64,000 nt of DNA. Origin: Apostichopus japonicus (taxonomy: Eukaryota; Echinodermata; Holothuroidea; Aspidochirotida; Stichopodidae). The notes beneath the pieces are model-generated. The model was not told the DNA's origin. It saw only the letters and a program-made list of their open reading frames with translations, and did not search any database. Within the stretch, counting starts at the first letter, position 1; each line of letters begins with the position of its first letter. A program made the translations under genes and the position numbers. Where the stretch lies: contig NC_092577.1 in NCBI RefSeq assembly GCF_037975245.1, forward strand, positions 7,715,001 to 7,779,000, read 5' to 3'. This document shows, in pieces, positions 35,163-48,089 of the stretch.

Positions 35163-38100
35163 TGTATACTGGGTGGATTGACATACATGGTATGTATATT
35201 GGTTAATTAACATACATGGTATGTATAATGGGTTAATTGGCAAACATGGTATGCATAATGTGTTGATTGACATACATGCTATGTATAATGAGTTGATTGG
35301 CATACATGGTATGTATAATGGGTGGATTGGCATACATGGTATATATATTTATTGGATTGGCATACATGGTATGTAAAATGGATGGATTGGCATACATGGT
35401 ATGTATAATGGGTTGATTGGCATACATGTTATGTATAATGGGTTCATTGGCATACATGGTATGTATAATGGGTTGTTGGCATACATGGTAAACGTGTATA
35501 ATGGGTTAATTGGCATACATGGTATGTATAATGGGTAGATTGGCATACTTGGTATGTATAATGGGTTGATTGGCATACATGGTATGTATAATGGGTGGAT
35601 TGTCATACATGGTATGTATAATATGTAATTGGCATAACATGGTATGTATAATATGTGATTGGCATACATGGTTTGTATAATGGGTTGATTGGCATTCATG
35701 GTATGTATGGTGGGTTGATTGGCATACATGGTATACATGAGGGTTGATTGGCATACATGGTATATATAATGGGTTGATCGGCATATATGGTATGTATAAT
35801 GGGTTGATTGGCATACGTGGTATGTATAATAGGTGGATTAGCTACATGGTATGTATCATGGTTGATTGGCAAACATGATATATATCATTGGTTGATTGGC
35901 ATACAGTTCATGGTATGTATAATGGGTTGATTGGCATACATAGTATTTATAATGGGTGAATTGGCATACATGGTATGTATAATGGGTTGATATGCATACA
36001 TGGTATGTGTAATGTGTTGATTGGCATACATGGTATGTATAATGGGTTGATATGCATACATGGTATGTTTAATGTGTTGATTGACATATATATATGGTAT
36101 GTATAATGGGTTGATTGGCATACATGGTTTCTATAATGGGTTGATATGCATACATGGTATGTAAATGGGTTGATTGGCATACATGGTATGTACAATGGGT
36201 TGATTGCCGTACATGGTATGTATAATGGGTTGATATGCATACATGGTATGTGTAATGGGTTGATTGGCATACATGGTATGTGTAATGGGTTGATTGGCAT
36301 ACATGGTTTCTATAATGGGTTGATTGGCATACATGGTTTCTATAATGGGTTTATATGCATACATGGTATGTAAATGGGTGGATTGGCAAACTGTACATGG
36401 TATGTATAATATGTGATTGGCATACGTGGTATGTATAATGGGTTGATTGGCATACATGGTATTTATAATGGTTTGATTGGCATACATGGTATGTATAATG
36501 GGTTGATATGAATACATGGTATTATAATGGGTGAATTGGCATACATACATGTATAATGGGTTAATATGCATACATGGTATGTGTAATGGGTGGATCGGCA
36601 AACATGGTATGTATAATTGGTGGATTGGCTACATGGTATGTATAATGGGTGGATTGGCATACATGGTATGTATAATGGGTTAATTGCCATACATGGTATG
36701 TATAATGGGTTAATATGCATACATGGTATGTGTAATGTGTTGATTGGCATACATGGTATGTATAATAGGTTGATTGGCATACATGGTTTCTATAATGGGT
36801 TGATTGGCATACATGGTTTCTATAATGGGTTGATATGCATACATGGTATGTAAATGAGTTGATTGGCATACATGGTATGTATAATATGTGATTGGCATAC
36901 ATGGTATGTATAATGGATTGATTGGCATATATACATGGTATGTATGATGGGTTGATTGGCATACATGGTATGTATATTGGGTTGATTGGCGTACATGGTA
37001 TGTATACTGGGCTGATTGGCCTACATGGTTATATGATGGGTTGATTGGCATACATGGTATGTATAATGGGTGGATTGGCATATATACATGGTATGTATGA
37101 TGGGTTGATTGGCATACATGGTATATGTGAGGGTTGATTGGCATACATGGTATGTATATTGGGTGGATTTGCATTGATGGTATGTATAATGGGTTGATTG
37201 GCATACATGGTTATATGATGGGTTGATTGGCATGCATGGTATGTATAATTGGTGGATTGGCATATATACATGGTATGTATAATGGGTTGATTGGCAAACA
37301 TGGTTTCTATAATGGGTTGAGTGGCATACATGGTTTCTATAATGGGTTGATATGCATACATGGTATGTAAATGGGTTGATTGGCATACATGGTATGTATA
37401 ATATGTGATTGGCATACATGGTATCTATAATGGGTTGATATGCATACATGGTATGTAAATGGGTTGATTGGCATACATGGTATGTATAATATGTGATTGG
37501 CATACATGGTATGTATAATGGGTTGATTGGCATATATACATGGTATGTATGATGTATGGATTGGCTACATGGTATGTATAATGGTTGATTGGCAAACATG
37601 ATATGTATCATTGGTTGATTGGCATACAGTTCATGGTATGTATAATGGGTTGATTGGCATACATTGTAATTATAATGGTTTGATTGGCATACATGGTATG
37701 TATAATGGGTTGATTGGCATACATGGTATGTATAATGGGTGAATTGGCATACATGTTATGTATAATGGGTTGATATGCATACATGGTATGTGTAATGGGT
37801 GGATTGGCATACATGGTATGTATAATTGGTGGATTGGCTACATGGTATGTATAATGGGTGGATTGGCATACATGGTATGTATAATGGGTTGATATGCATA
37901 CATGGTATGTGTAATGGGTGGATCGGCATACATGGTATGTATAATTGGTGGATTGGCTACATGGTATGTATAATGGGTGGATTGGCATACATGGTATGTA
38001 TAATGGGTTGATTGGCATACATGGTATGTATAATTGGTTGATATGCATACATGGTATGTGTCATGGGTGGATCGGCATACATGGTATGTATAATTGGTGG

Positions 38101-39797
38101 ATTGGCTACATGGTATGGATAATGGGTGAATTGGCAAACATGGTTTGTATAATGGGTTGATATGCATACATGGTATGTGTAATGGGTGGATCGGCATACA
38201 TGGTATATATAATTGGTGGATTGGCTACATGGTATGTATAATGGGTGATTTGGCATACATGGTATGTATAATGGGTTGATTGGCATACATGGTATGTATA
38301 ATGGGTTAATTGACATACATGGTATGTATAATGGGTTGATATGCATACATGGTATGTGTAATGTGTTGATTGGCATACATGGTATGTATAATAGGTTGAT
38401 TGGCATACATGGTTTCTATAATGGGTTGATATGCATACATGGTATGTAAATGGGTTGATTGGCATACATGGTATGTATAATGGGTTGATTGGCATACATG
38501 GTATGTATAATGGGTTGATATGCATACATGGTATGTGTAATGGGTGGATCGGCATACATGGTATGTATAATGGGTGGATTGGCTACATGGTATGTATAAT
38601 GGGTGAATTGGCATGCATGGTATGTATAATGGGTTGATATGCATACATGGTATGTGTAATTGGTGGATCCCCATACATGGTATGTATAATTGGTGGATTG
38701 GCTACATGGTATGTATAATGGGTGGATTGGCATACATGGTATGTTATGATTGGCATACAGTTCATGGTATGTATAATGGGTTGATTGGCATACATTGTAT
38801 TTATAATGGTTTGATTGGCATACATGGTATGTATAATGGGTTGATTGGCATACATGGTATGTATAATGGGTTAATTGACATACATGGTATGTATAATGGG
38901 TTGATATGCATACATGGTATGTATAATGGGTTGATTGGCATACATGGTATGTATAATAGGTTGATTGGCATACATGGTTTCTATAATGGGTTGATATGCA
39001 TACATGGTATGTAAATGTGTTGATTGGCATACATGGTATGTATAATATGTGATTGGCATACATGGTATGTATAATGGATTGATTGGCATATATACATGGT
39101 ATGTATGATGGGTTGATTGGCATACATGGTATGTATATTGGGTGGATTTGCATACATGGTTATATGATGGGTTGATTGGCATACATGGTATGTATAATGG
39201 GTTGATTGGCAAACATGGTTTATATAATGGGTTGATTGGCATACATGGTTTCTATAATCGGTTTATATGCATACTGTACATGGTATGTAAATGGGTGGAT
39301 TGGCATACATGGTATGTATAATATATGATTGGCATACATGGTATGTATAATGGGTTGATTGGCATAAATGGTATGTATGGTGGGTTGATTGGCATACATG
39401 GTATACATGAGGGTTGATTGGCATACATGGTATGTATAATGGGTTGATTGGCATTTATGGTATGTATAATGGGTTGATTGGCATACATGGTATGTATAAT
39501 GGGTTGATTGGCATACATGGTTATATGATGGGTTGATTGGCATACATGGTATGTTTAATTGGTAGATTGGCATATATACATGGTATGTATAATGGGTTGA
39601 TTGGCATATATACATGGTATGTATGATGTATGGATTGGCTACATGGTATGTATAATGGTTGATTGGCAAACATGATATGTATCATTGGTTGATTGGCATA
39701 CAGTTCATGGTATGTATAATGGGTTGATTGCATACATGGTATTTATAATGGTTTGATTGGCATACATGGTATGTATAATGGGTTGAATGGGTATAAT
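35163..39797 (+). repeat. 30-bp minisatellite array, left arm of the foldback structure
   Basis: About 4.63 kb, roughly 150 units of 30 bp. Each unit holds TGATTGGC (an inverted CCAAT box) followed by CATACATGGTATG (arms CATAC/GTATG around ATG). Recurrent variants include units with TGATATGCATAC, TGGTTTCTATAATGG, GATTGGCTACATGG and CATACAGTTCATGG. Because 30 is divisible by three and stops are rare, long reading frames run through the array on both strands (peptides such as MPINPLYIPC or ANQPIIHTMY repeated). These are by-products of the repeat, not genes. Confidence 0.95.
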
Positions 39798-41861
39798 GGT
39801 CAATTCCACGGTGACTCGCGTGACATTTTTACTAAAATTCCTCTCTATTTAATATCATTAAACAAATAAAGAAATTACCTGGGAGGAAAGCATTCATGTA
39901 GTCAGTAAGGTAAGCCTTAATGCTTACAACAGTAGACAAAAAATATTTATACCTGAAGTATTGGGGGTGAAATTGGCGAAAAACTAAACGTGACTCGCGT
40001 GACAGTTACTATTAGCAAAAATCAGAATGCACACACAAATGTTTGATTTCTTATGTCTTATTAAAATATTTCCAATCACTTTTTGTAATCATACCGAAGT
40101 TGAAAAACACCTCTACCTCAATTGCTATGCAACTTTGAAAAAATGTTGTAACGCATGAAAATAACGATGAAGATGTATTGTGACTCGCGTGACAAGAAAA
40201 CGTGACTCGCGTAACTAGTTCACTTTTCGGATAGTTCTAGACCAAATGCAGTTGTGAATCAAAGGTATAGATCTTGCATAGTGAAATATAACATTCATTG
40301 GTATAGAAAGTTTCCAAAAAGTACTTCCCTTGGGAATATTCAGATGATATTATGTCCCCGAGTTACCTTCATGACTGCAGACAGTAGGTAATATACTGTA
40401 CGGGTAGTACAGTTGTTCAGGCAATATATCATGTCAATTAATATTTGTAACAACATTTAGTCTGTTGAAGTCACTCATTTGAGAGTTATAGAAGAAAGAG
40501 ATCTATCAAAATGTGATTCAAATTACCGTTCTCATTTGTCATATTTGAATAAACCAAAAGTGTAATATTTGAGAAGATACATTCGCTCATAGGATTTTGG
40601 GAATGATTGAGCAGTTAAAACCTTAAGGTTGTCAAGTCATAGCACATGGCATTGCCAGATACAAATATAGATTATGTTTTTGTATAGTACTTAAAAATCA
40701 ATGACAAGTGCTAACTTTCCAAATGTGGTGATAAAATAGGCATTATATTGTGAATAAATATTCATGATTTTAAATTCTGATACTTCAAATGAAATTATCA
40801 TAATTAGTTGCATTATGTGTGCCCATATTATTCAAGTTGCCTAATTAAAGGGGAATGCATATCTGATATCTTTAATCAGTGATTCATTCATCAAACTATA
40901 ACATCCCTGCAAATTTCACACAGTAAATAGGTAGAAACACTATCTTGATTTGACGTGACTCGCGTGACGTGACTCGCGTGACATTCGTAAAGGGTGATTT
41001 TCTGCAAAATTTGAATATCTTCTGAAAAGGAAAATTCAGTAATCCTTTTGGTATCTATGTGAAGACGTGATATTCATTATTTGGAGTAAAACTATTGTGC
41101 AGGCAAGGAGAAAAAAAACAAAAACAGTGAATTTTGTGACTCACGTGGCAGTAAATCGAGGGTGTTTACTGTGTTCAATTTACCGCTGTTGTCTAATGTC
41201 TTGATGTCAAAATAAAATTGAAGCTATAAAGTGAGCACTATGCTATAGCAAATATAATTAGTCCAACACACAGTTAATAGGTAGAAACACTATCTTGAAT
41301 TGACGTGACTCGCGTGACGTGACTCGCGTGACATTCGTAAAGGGTGATTTTCCGCAAAATTTGAATACCTTCCGGAAAGGAAAATTCAGTAATCCTTTTG
41401 GTATCTATGTGAAGACTTGATATTCATTATTTGTAGTAAAACTATTGTGCAGGCAAGGAGAAAAAAAACAAAAACAGTAAATTTTGTGACTCGCGTGACA
41501 GTAAATCGAGGGTGTTTTCAATTCACCACTATTGTCTAATGCCTTGATGTAGAAAACAAATTGAAGCTATTAAGTGAGCACTATGCTATAGCAAATATAA
41601 TTAGTCCAAAACACTGATGATACCTATGATTACTATGTACAAATCTGCACAAAATGAAATTTCACTGTATTTTTCATAATTTAGTTACTACGGGAACCAT
41701 TTGTTATTACCGACCCCATAATCAAACAAATGATGTTTCTGGGGTGAAAAAATCATTTTTAGTAACTACAAGTATTCTATTTATTGGAAACTTATACAAT
41801 TTTAATGTACAATGATTTTAAATTTTTTGGTATGATGTTGACCTTATCATGGAATTGACCA
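39798..41861. other. Unique core between the inverted minisatellite arms
   Basis: 2.06 kb, AT-rich, with no reading frame above 60 codons. A 13-bp inverted pair marks its edges: ATGGTCAATTCCA at 39796-39808 and TGGAATTGACCAT at 41850-41862. Inside are ten copies of GTGACTCGCGTGAC or a near variant. It also holds a direct duplication of about 350 bp (40918-41267 and 41268-~41610). The core resembles the middle of a foldback or MITE-like element with no protein of its own. Confidence 0.75.
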
Positions 41862-44374
41862 TATATGCCAATCCACCAATTATACATACCATGTATGCCA
41901 ATCAACCCATCATATAACCATGTATGCCAATGTTCCCATTATACATACCATGAATGCAAATCCACCCAATATACATACCCTGTATGCCAATCAACCCTCA
42001 AATATACCATGTATGCCAATCAACCCATTTTAGATACCATGTATGCCAATCAACCCATTTTACATACCATGTATGCAAATTCACCGTGTATACATACCAT
42101 GAATGCTAATCAACCCATTATACATACCATGTATATATGCCAATCAACCCATCATACATACCATGTATATATGCCAATCAATCCATTATACATACCATGT
42201 ATGCCAATCACATATTATACATACCATGTATGCCAATCAACCCATGTACATACCATGTATGCATATCAACCCATTATAGAAACCATGTACGCCAATCAAC
42301 CCATTATAGAAACCATGTATGCCAATCAACCCATTATACATACCATGTATGCCAATCAACACATTATACATACCATGTATGCTAATCACCCATCATATAA
42401 CCATGTATGCCAATCAACCTATTATACATACCATGTATGCCAATCAACACTTTACACATACCATGTATGCATATCAACCCATTATACATACCATGTATGC
42501 CAATCAACCCATTATACATACCATGTATGCCAATCCACCCATTATACATACCATGTAGCCAATCCACCAATTATACATACAATGTATGCCGATCCACCGA
42601 TTACACATACCATGTATTCATATCAACCCATTATACATACCATGTATGCCAATTCACCCATTATACATACCATGTATGCCAATCAACCCATTATACATAC
42701 CATGTATGCCAATCAAACCATTATAAATACCATGTATGCCAATCAACCCATTATACATACCATGAACTGTATGCCAATCAACCAATGATACATATTATGT
42801 TTGCCAATCAACCATTATACATACCATGTAGCCAATCCATACATCATACATACCATGTATATATGCCAATCAACCCATTATACATACCATGTATGCCAAT
42901 CAACCCATTTTAGATACCATGTATGCCAATCAACCCATTTTAGATACCATGTATGCCAATCATCCCATTTTACATACCATGTATGAAAATTCACCCTGTA
43001 TACATACAATGAATGCTAATCAACCCATTATACATACCATGTATATATGCCAATCCACCCATTATACATACCATGTATGCCAATCAACCTACTATACACC
43101 ATGTATGCCAATCAACCCATTATACATACCACATATGCCAATCAGCCCATTATACATACCATGTATGCCAATAAACCCATTATACATACCATGTATGCCA
43201 ATCAACCCATCATATAACCATGAATGCAAATACACCCAATATACATACCATGTATGCCAATCAACCAATCATACATACCATGTATATATGCCAATCAACC
43301 CATTATACATACCATGTATGCCAATCAACCCATTTTAGATACCATGTATGCCAATCAACCCATTTTAGATACCATGTATGCCAATCAACCCATTTTACAT
43401 ACCATGTATGCAAATTCACCCTGTATACATACCATGAATGCTAATCAACCCATTATACATACCATGTATATATGCCAATCAACCAATGATACATACCATG
43501 TATATGCCAATCAATCCATTATACATACCATGTATGCCAATCACATATTATACATACCATGTATGCCAATCAACCCATTTACATACCATGTATGCATATC
43601 AACCCATTATAGGAACCATGTATGCCAATCAACCCATTTTACATACCATGTATGCCAATCAACACTTTACACATACCATGTATGCATATCAACCCATTAT
43701 ACATACCATGTATGGCAATTAACCCATTATACATACTATGTATGCCAATCAACCCATTATACATACCATGTATGCCAATCCACCCATTATACATACCATG
43801 TAGCCAATCCACCAATTATACATACCATGTATGCCGATCCACCCATTACACATACCATGTATGCATATCAACCCATTATACATACCATGTATGCCAATCA
43901 ACCCAATATACATACCATGTATGCCAATCAAACTTGTATACATAACATGTATATCAATCAACCAATTATACATACCATGTATACCAATCCACCCATTATA
44001 CATACCATGTATGCCAATCAACCCATTATACATACCATGTATGCCAATCAACCCATTATACATACCATGTATGCCAATTCACCCTGTATACATACCATGA
44101 ATGCCAATCAACACAGTATACATACCATGTATGCCAATCAACCCACTATACATACAATGTATGCCAATGACCCATTATACATGCCATGTTTTTGTCAATC
44201 AACCCATTATACATACCATGTGTGCCAATCAACCCATTATACATACCATGAATGCCAATCAACCCATTATACATACCATGCATGCCAATCAAACCATTAT
44301 ACATACCATGTATGCAAATCAACCCACTATACATACCATGTATGCCAATCAACCCATCATACATACCATGTATG
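41862..44374 (-). repeat. 30-bp minisatellite array, right arm part 1 (inverted)
   Basis: About 2.5 kb of the same 30-bp unit as 35163-39797 but in reverse complement (GCCAATCAACCCATTATAC with ATACCATGTATG). It carries the same variant units, for example CATGAACTGTATGCC near 42763 and the short TGTAGCCAATCCACC unit near 42556 and 43799. These show that the arms derive from each other rather than arising separately. It stops abruptly at the inserted LTR-like element at 44375. Confidence 0.95.
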
Positions 44375-46019
44375 TGTCACAAGTAAAGGAGTAATCCCCC
44401 ACCTGGACACGTCTCAATCTGCTTAGCGTTCGACACCCGAGACGAATGACATAAATAAATGACAGACCACCAAGAATTTTGCGAAATGAAACATATAATT
44501 TATTTACAACTCGACCAATGACTTTTTGGTCTCGACAAAAGAAACATATATACCCAACACAAAAAATACACACGTCGGTTAGCATTCGCTAACCCAACCA
44601 ACCCTTCCAAATAACTCTACTAAGGATCTGCCCTATCGCTTAATTCTTCCCTATCGCTTAGATTTCTTCTCTATCGCTTAGATTTCTTCTCTATCGCTAG
44701 ATTTCTTCCGGCTGGTACCCTGCAGGAAGCTCCAGACGGTACGGCGAGCCCCTCACACCAGCGTAGCCGTCGGGCCCCAACACTGCAACCCTATATGACA
44801 AAAACACACCAAAACTACTCTCAGGCATGCGCCAAATGGCAAACACATGGCTATACTTATATCTATACCAACGAATATTGTCAAACTATGACGTCAAAAG
44901 CCCCTATCTGACGTAAAGTCAGCAAGCAACACACAACCAATATGGTGTCACTAATTACCAAATAATACCAAGAACCTCCGGGTCAACCCTTACCATGAAA
45001 CACATAATAGCTACTCGATACTACATATCACAATAACAAAATGGCGGCAGCCCGATGTTTGGAAACAGAACATGGTTAGAACGCCCTCAAATTGGCGATA
45101 ACTACCCGTTCCACTACATATGATAATCTACAAAATCAATCAACCCAACCAAAGGCACTAAGGCGAACTTATAATTCGCACACACTTATACGACCTAAAA
45201 ATACCTTAAATGCTTTAAACGCATTTGACCCTAAACAATTACATATTCGTATGCCTAAGCATGGCTAAACATTTTACCAAACTGACTGAATTGCGAGCCA
45301 TAGATCGAGGACTCTTTGAAATACAATACATTAATTTCTCCACAAACCCTACTATGCGATCAACAATACAGATACCAATTAAATGCGTAATACGGACAAA
45401 AAATCAACTTACGGGATCGTCCTAATAGTAAATCCCGGATTAACTTGGTCAAACGGCCAGGGACGTAACACACAGTAAAACGCCCTTTTCCGTGCACATA
45501 CACAAAGAAATGTGTCCAAAATGATTTCGTCGAATTAGACAACGGATACACCCAGTAATCCTCAGGATACGCTGATATGGCTTAGGCTAAAACGCAACGC
45601 CACAAAATATCAACGTTCCCAATCTTTAGGCTCATACAAAGAAGCCTAGGCTCATACAAAGAAGCCTGGATAACGGCTAACACACAGAAGCCGAGTAATA
45701 AGACGACGAAGACCGGACGGTGGTGAGACTCACACAGAATGCCCCATCCAACCACACCCCAATCCTTATATAGCGACCTTAAGTTGACCCCTGCCCTTAC
45801 CCGCCAAAGCACAATCTACGAATTCCGATGGACCCGTTTCCCACTATGCACTTGCTCGGATCTACATACATTACCCGAGAAGAACCCGTCTCCCCATTGT
45901 TCACCTCCTGGAATTTGCATACATTACTCGAAAGCAGAAATGAACAATTTGCAAAGGCCTAGGCTGCCCGGTGGAAATTCCACCCACAAGGAATGCTAAA
46001 ATACAATGCAGGCGTGACA
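44375..46019 (-). mobile_element. Probable solo LTR of an LTR retrotransposon, inserted in the minisatellite
   Basis: 1645 bp bounded by TGTCAC at 44375 and GTGACA at 46014-46019, the TG…CA inverted ends typical of LTRs. It interrupts the array cleanly on both sides. Read on the minus strand it has a promoter-like layout: TATA box CTATATAAGG at 45773-45764, G-rich sequence and a plausible initiation region ~25-35 bp downstream. An AATAAA signal follows at 44504-44499, ~125 bp before the end. A short direct repeat (CTATCGCTTAGATTTCTT) lies at 44635-44705. No gag/pol and no second LTR are present. A clear 4-6 bp target duplication is not visible; the host repeat makes it hard to judge. Confidence 0.6.
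45764..45773 (-). promoter_or_regulatory. TATA box of the LTR-like element
   Basis: CTATATAAGG on the minus strand, about 250 bp inside the 5' end of the LTR-like element. It sits where a U3 promoter would be. The following ~30 bp (GATTGGGGTGTGGTTGG) lead to a plausible transcription start. Confidence 0.5.
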
Positions 46020-47814
46020 CCATGCCAGTCGACCCATCATACATACCATGTATGCCAACCAATCCATCATACATACCATGTATGCCAATCAACACATCAT
46101 ACATACCATGTATGACAATCAAACAATTATACATGCCATGAATGCAAATCCACCCAATATACATACCATGTATGCCAATCAACCCATCATACATACCATG
46201 TATATATGCCAATCAACCCATTTTACATACCATGTATGCCAATCAACCCATTTACGATACCAGGTATGCCAATCAACCCATTTTACATACCATGTATGCA
46301 AATTCACCCTGTACACATACCATGTATGCCAATCAACCCATTATACATACCATGTATGCCAATCAACCCATCATACATACCATGTATGTCAATCAACCCA
46401 TCATACATACCATGTATGCTAACCAACCCATCATACATACCATGTATGCCAATCAATCCATCATACATACCATGTACGCCGATCAACCCATTATACATAC
46501 CATGAATGCAAATCCACCCAATATACATACCATGTATGCTAATCAGCACTCACGTATACCATGTATGCCAATCAACCCATCATACATACCATGTATGCCC
46601 ATCAACCCATTAAATACAAAGTATGCCAATCAACCCAATATAGATACCATGTATGCCAATTACCCATTATACATACCATGTATGCCAATCAACCCATAAT
46701 ACATACCATGTATGCCAATCAACCCATTATAAATACCATGAATGCCAATCAACCCATTATACATACCATGAACTGTATGTCAATCAACCAATGATACATA
46801 TCATGTTTGCCAATCAACCATTATACATACCATGTAGCCAATCCACCTATAATGCATACCATGTAAGCCAATCCACCCATAATACATACCATGTATGCCA
46901 ATCAACCCACCATATATGCTGATCAACCCATTATACATACCATGTATACCAATCAACCCTCATGTATACCATGTATGCCAATCAACCCACCATACATACC
47001 ATGTATGCCAATCAACCCAATATACATACGATGTATGCCAATCAACCCAGTATACATACCATGTATGCAAATCAACCCATTATACATACCATGTATGCCA
47101 ATCCACCCATTATACATACCATGTATGCCAATCAACACATCATACATACCATGTATGCCAATCAACCCATTATACATACCATAAATGCAAATCCACCCAA
47201 TATACATATCATGTATGCCAATCAACCCATCATACATACCATATATGCCAATCAACCCATTATACATACCATGTATGCCAATCAACCCATTTTAGATACC
47301 ATGTATGCCAATCAACCCATTTTAGATACCATGTATGCCAATCATCCCATTTTACATAACATGTATGAAAATTCACCCTGTATACATACCATGAATGCTA
47401 ATCAACCCATTATACATACCATGTATATATGCCAATCCACCCATTATACATACCATGTATGCCAATCCACCCATTAAACATACCATGTAGCCAATCCACC
47501 AACTATACATACCATGTATGCCGATCCACCCATTACACATACCATGTATGCTTATCAACCCATTATACATACCATGTATGCCAATTCACCCATTATACAT
47601 ACCATGAACTGTATGCCAATCAACCAATGATACATATCATGTTTGCCAATCAACCATTATACCTACCATGTAGCCAATCCACCTATTATACATACCATGT
47701 AAGCCAATCCACCCATAATACATAACATGTATGCCAATCAACCCATCATACATACTATAAATTCCGATCAACCCATTATACATACCATGTATGCCAATCA
47801 ACCCATTATGTAAA
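46020..47814 (-). repeat. 30-bp minisatellite array, right arm part 2 (inverted)
   Basis: About 1.8 kb of the same reverse-complement units, continuing the array cut at 44374. The CATGAACTGTATG variant recurs near 46769 and 47605. Added to part 1 the right arm measures ~4.31 kb, close to the 4.63 kb left arm. It ends where unique AT-rich sequence begins (TGTAAAAATAACATG). Confidence 0.95.
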
Positions 47815-48089
47815 AATAACATGAAAGGTAATATGAAACCTAATTAACTGAAAATACAATGAATATCAAGGACGGTTTATTAAGGTTAATTATGTTTTAA
47901 TACTCTCTCATGTTAAGTATATAATTATTCATGAGATGCTGATGATTTTGTGTGTAGTAGTTTAAACTTAGATCCTCTTTTCGTTTGTTTATCATTCCCA
48001 GCCAGTTTTCAGTTGTTCATTTATACTTGTATAATTAAGCTTGATGTAAAATATAATCCAGCTGAACTTAAATGTGTGACTTCTTGTAG

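Noticed and set aside
44376-45999. Small frames inside the LTR-like element as genes
   Set aside because: Overlap both strands of the LTR, with no retroviral-type motif and no conserved pattern.
35163-47814. CRISPR array
   Set aside because: Units abut without unique spacers and the DNA is plainly animal; this is a minisatellite.
35233-47822. Many long reading frames, up to ~400 codons, on both strands
   Set aside because: They are the 30-bp unit read in frame (10-residue repeats) and appear in several frames and on both strands at once; no start, splice or codon signal.
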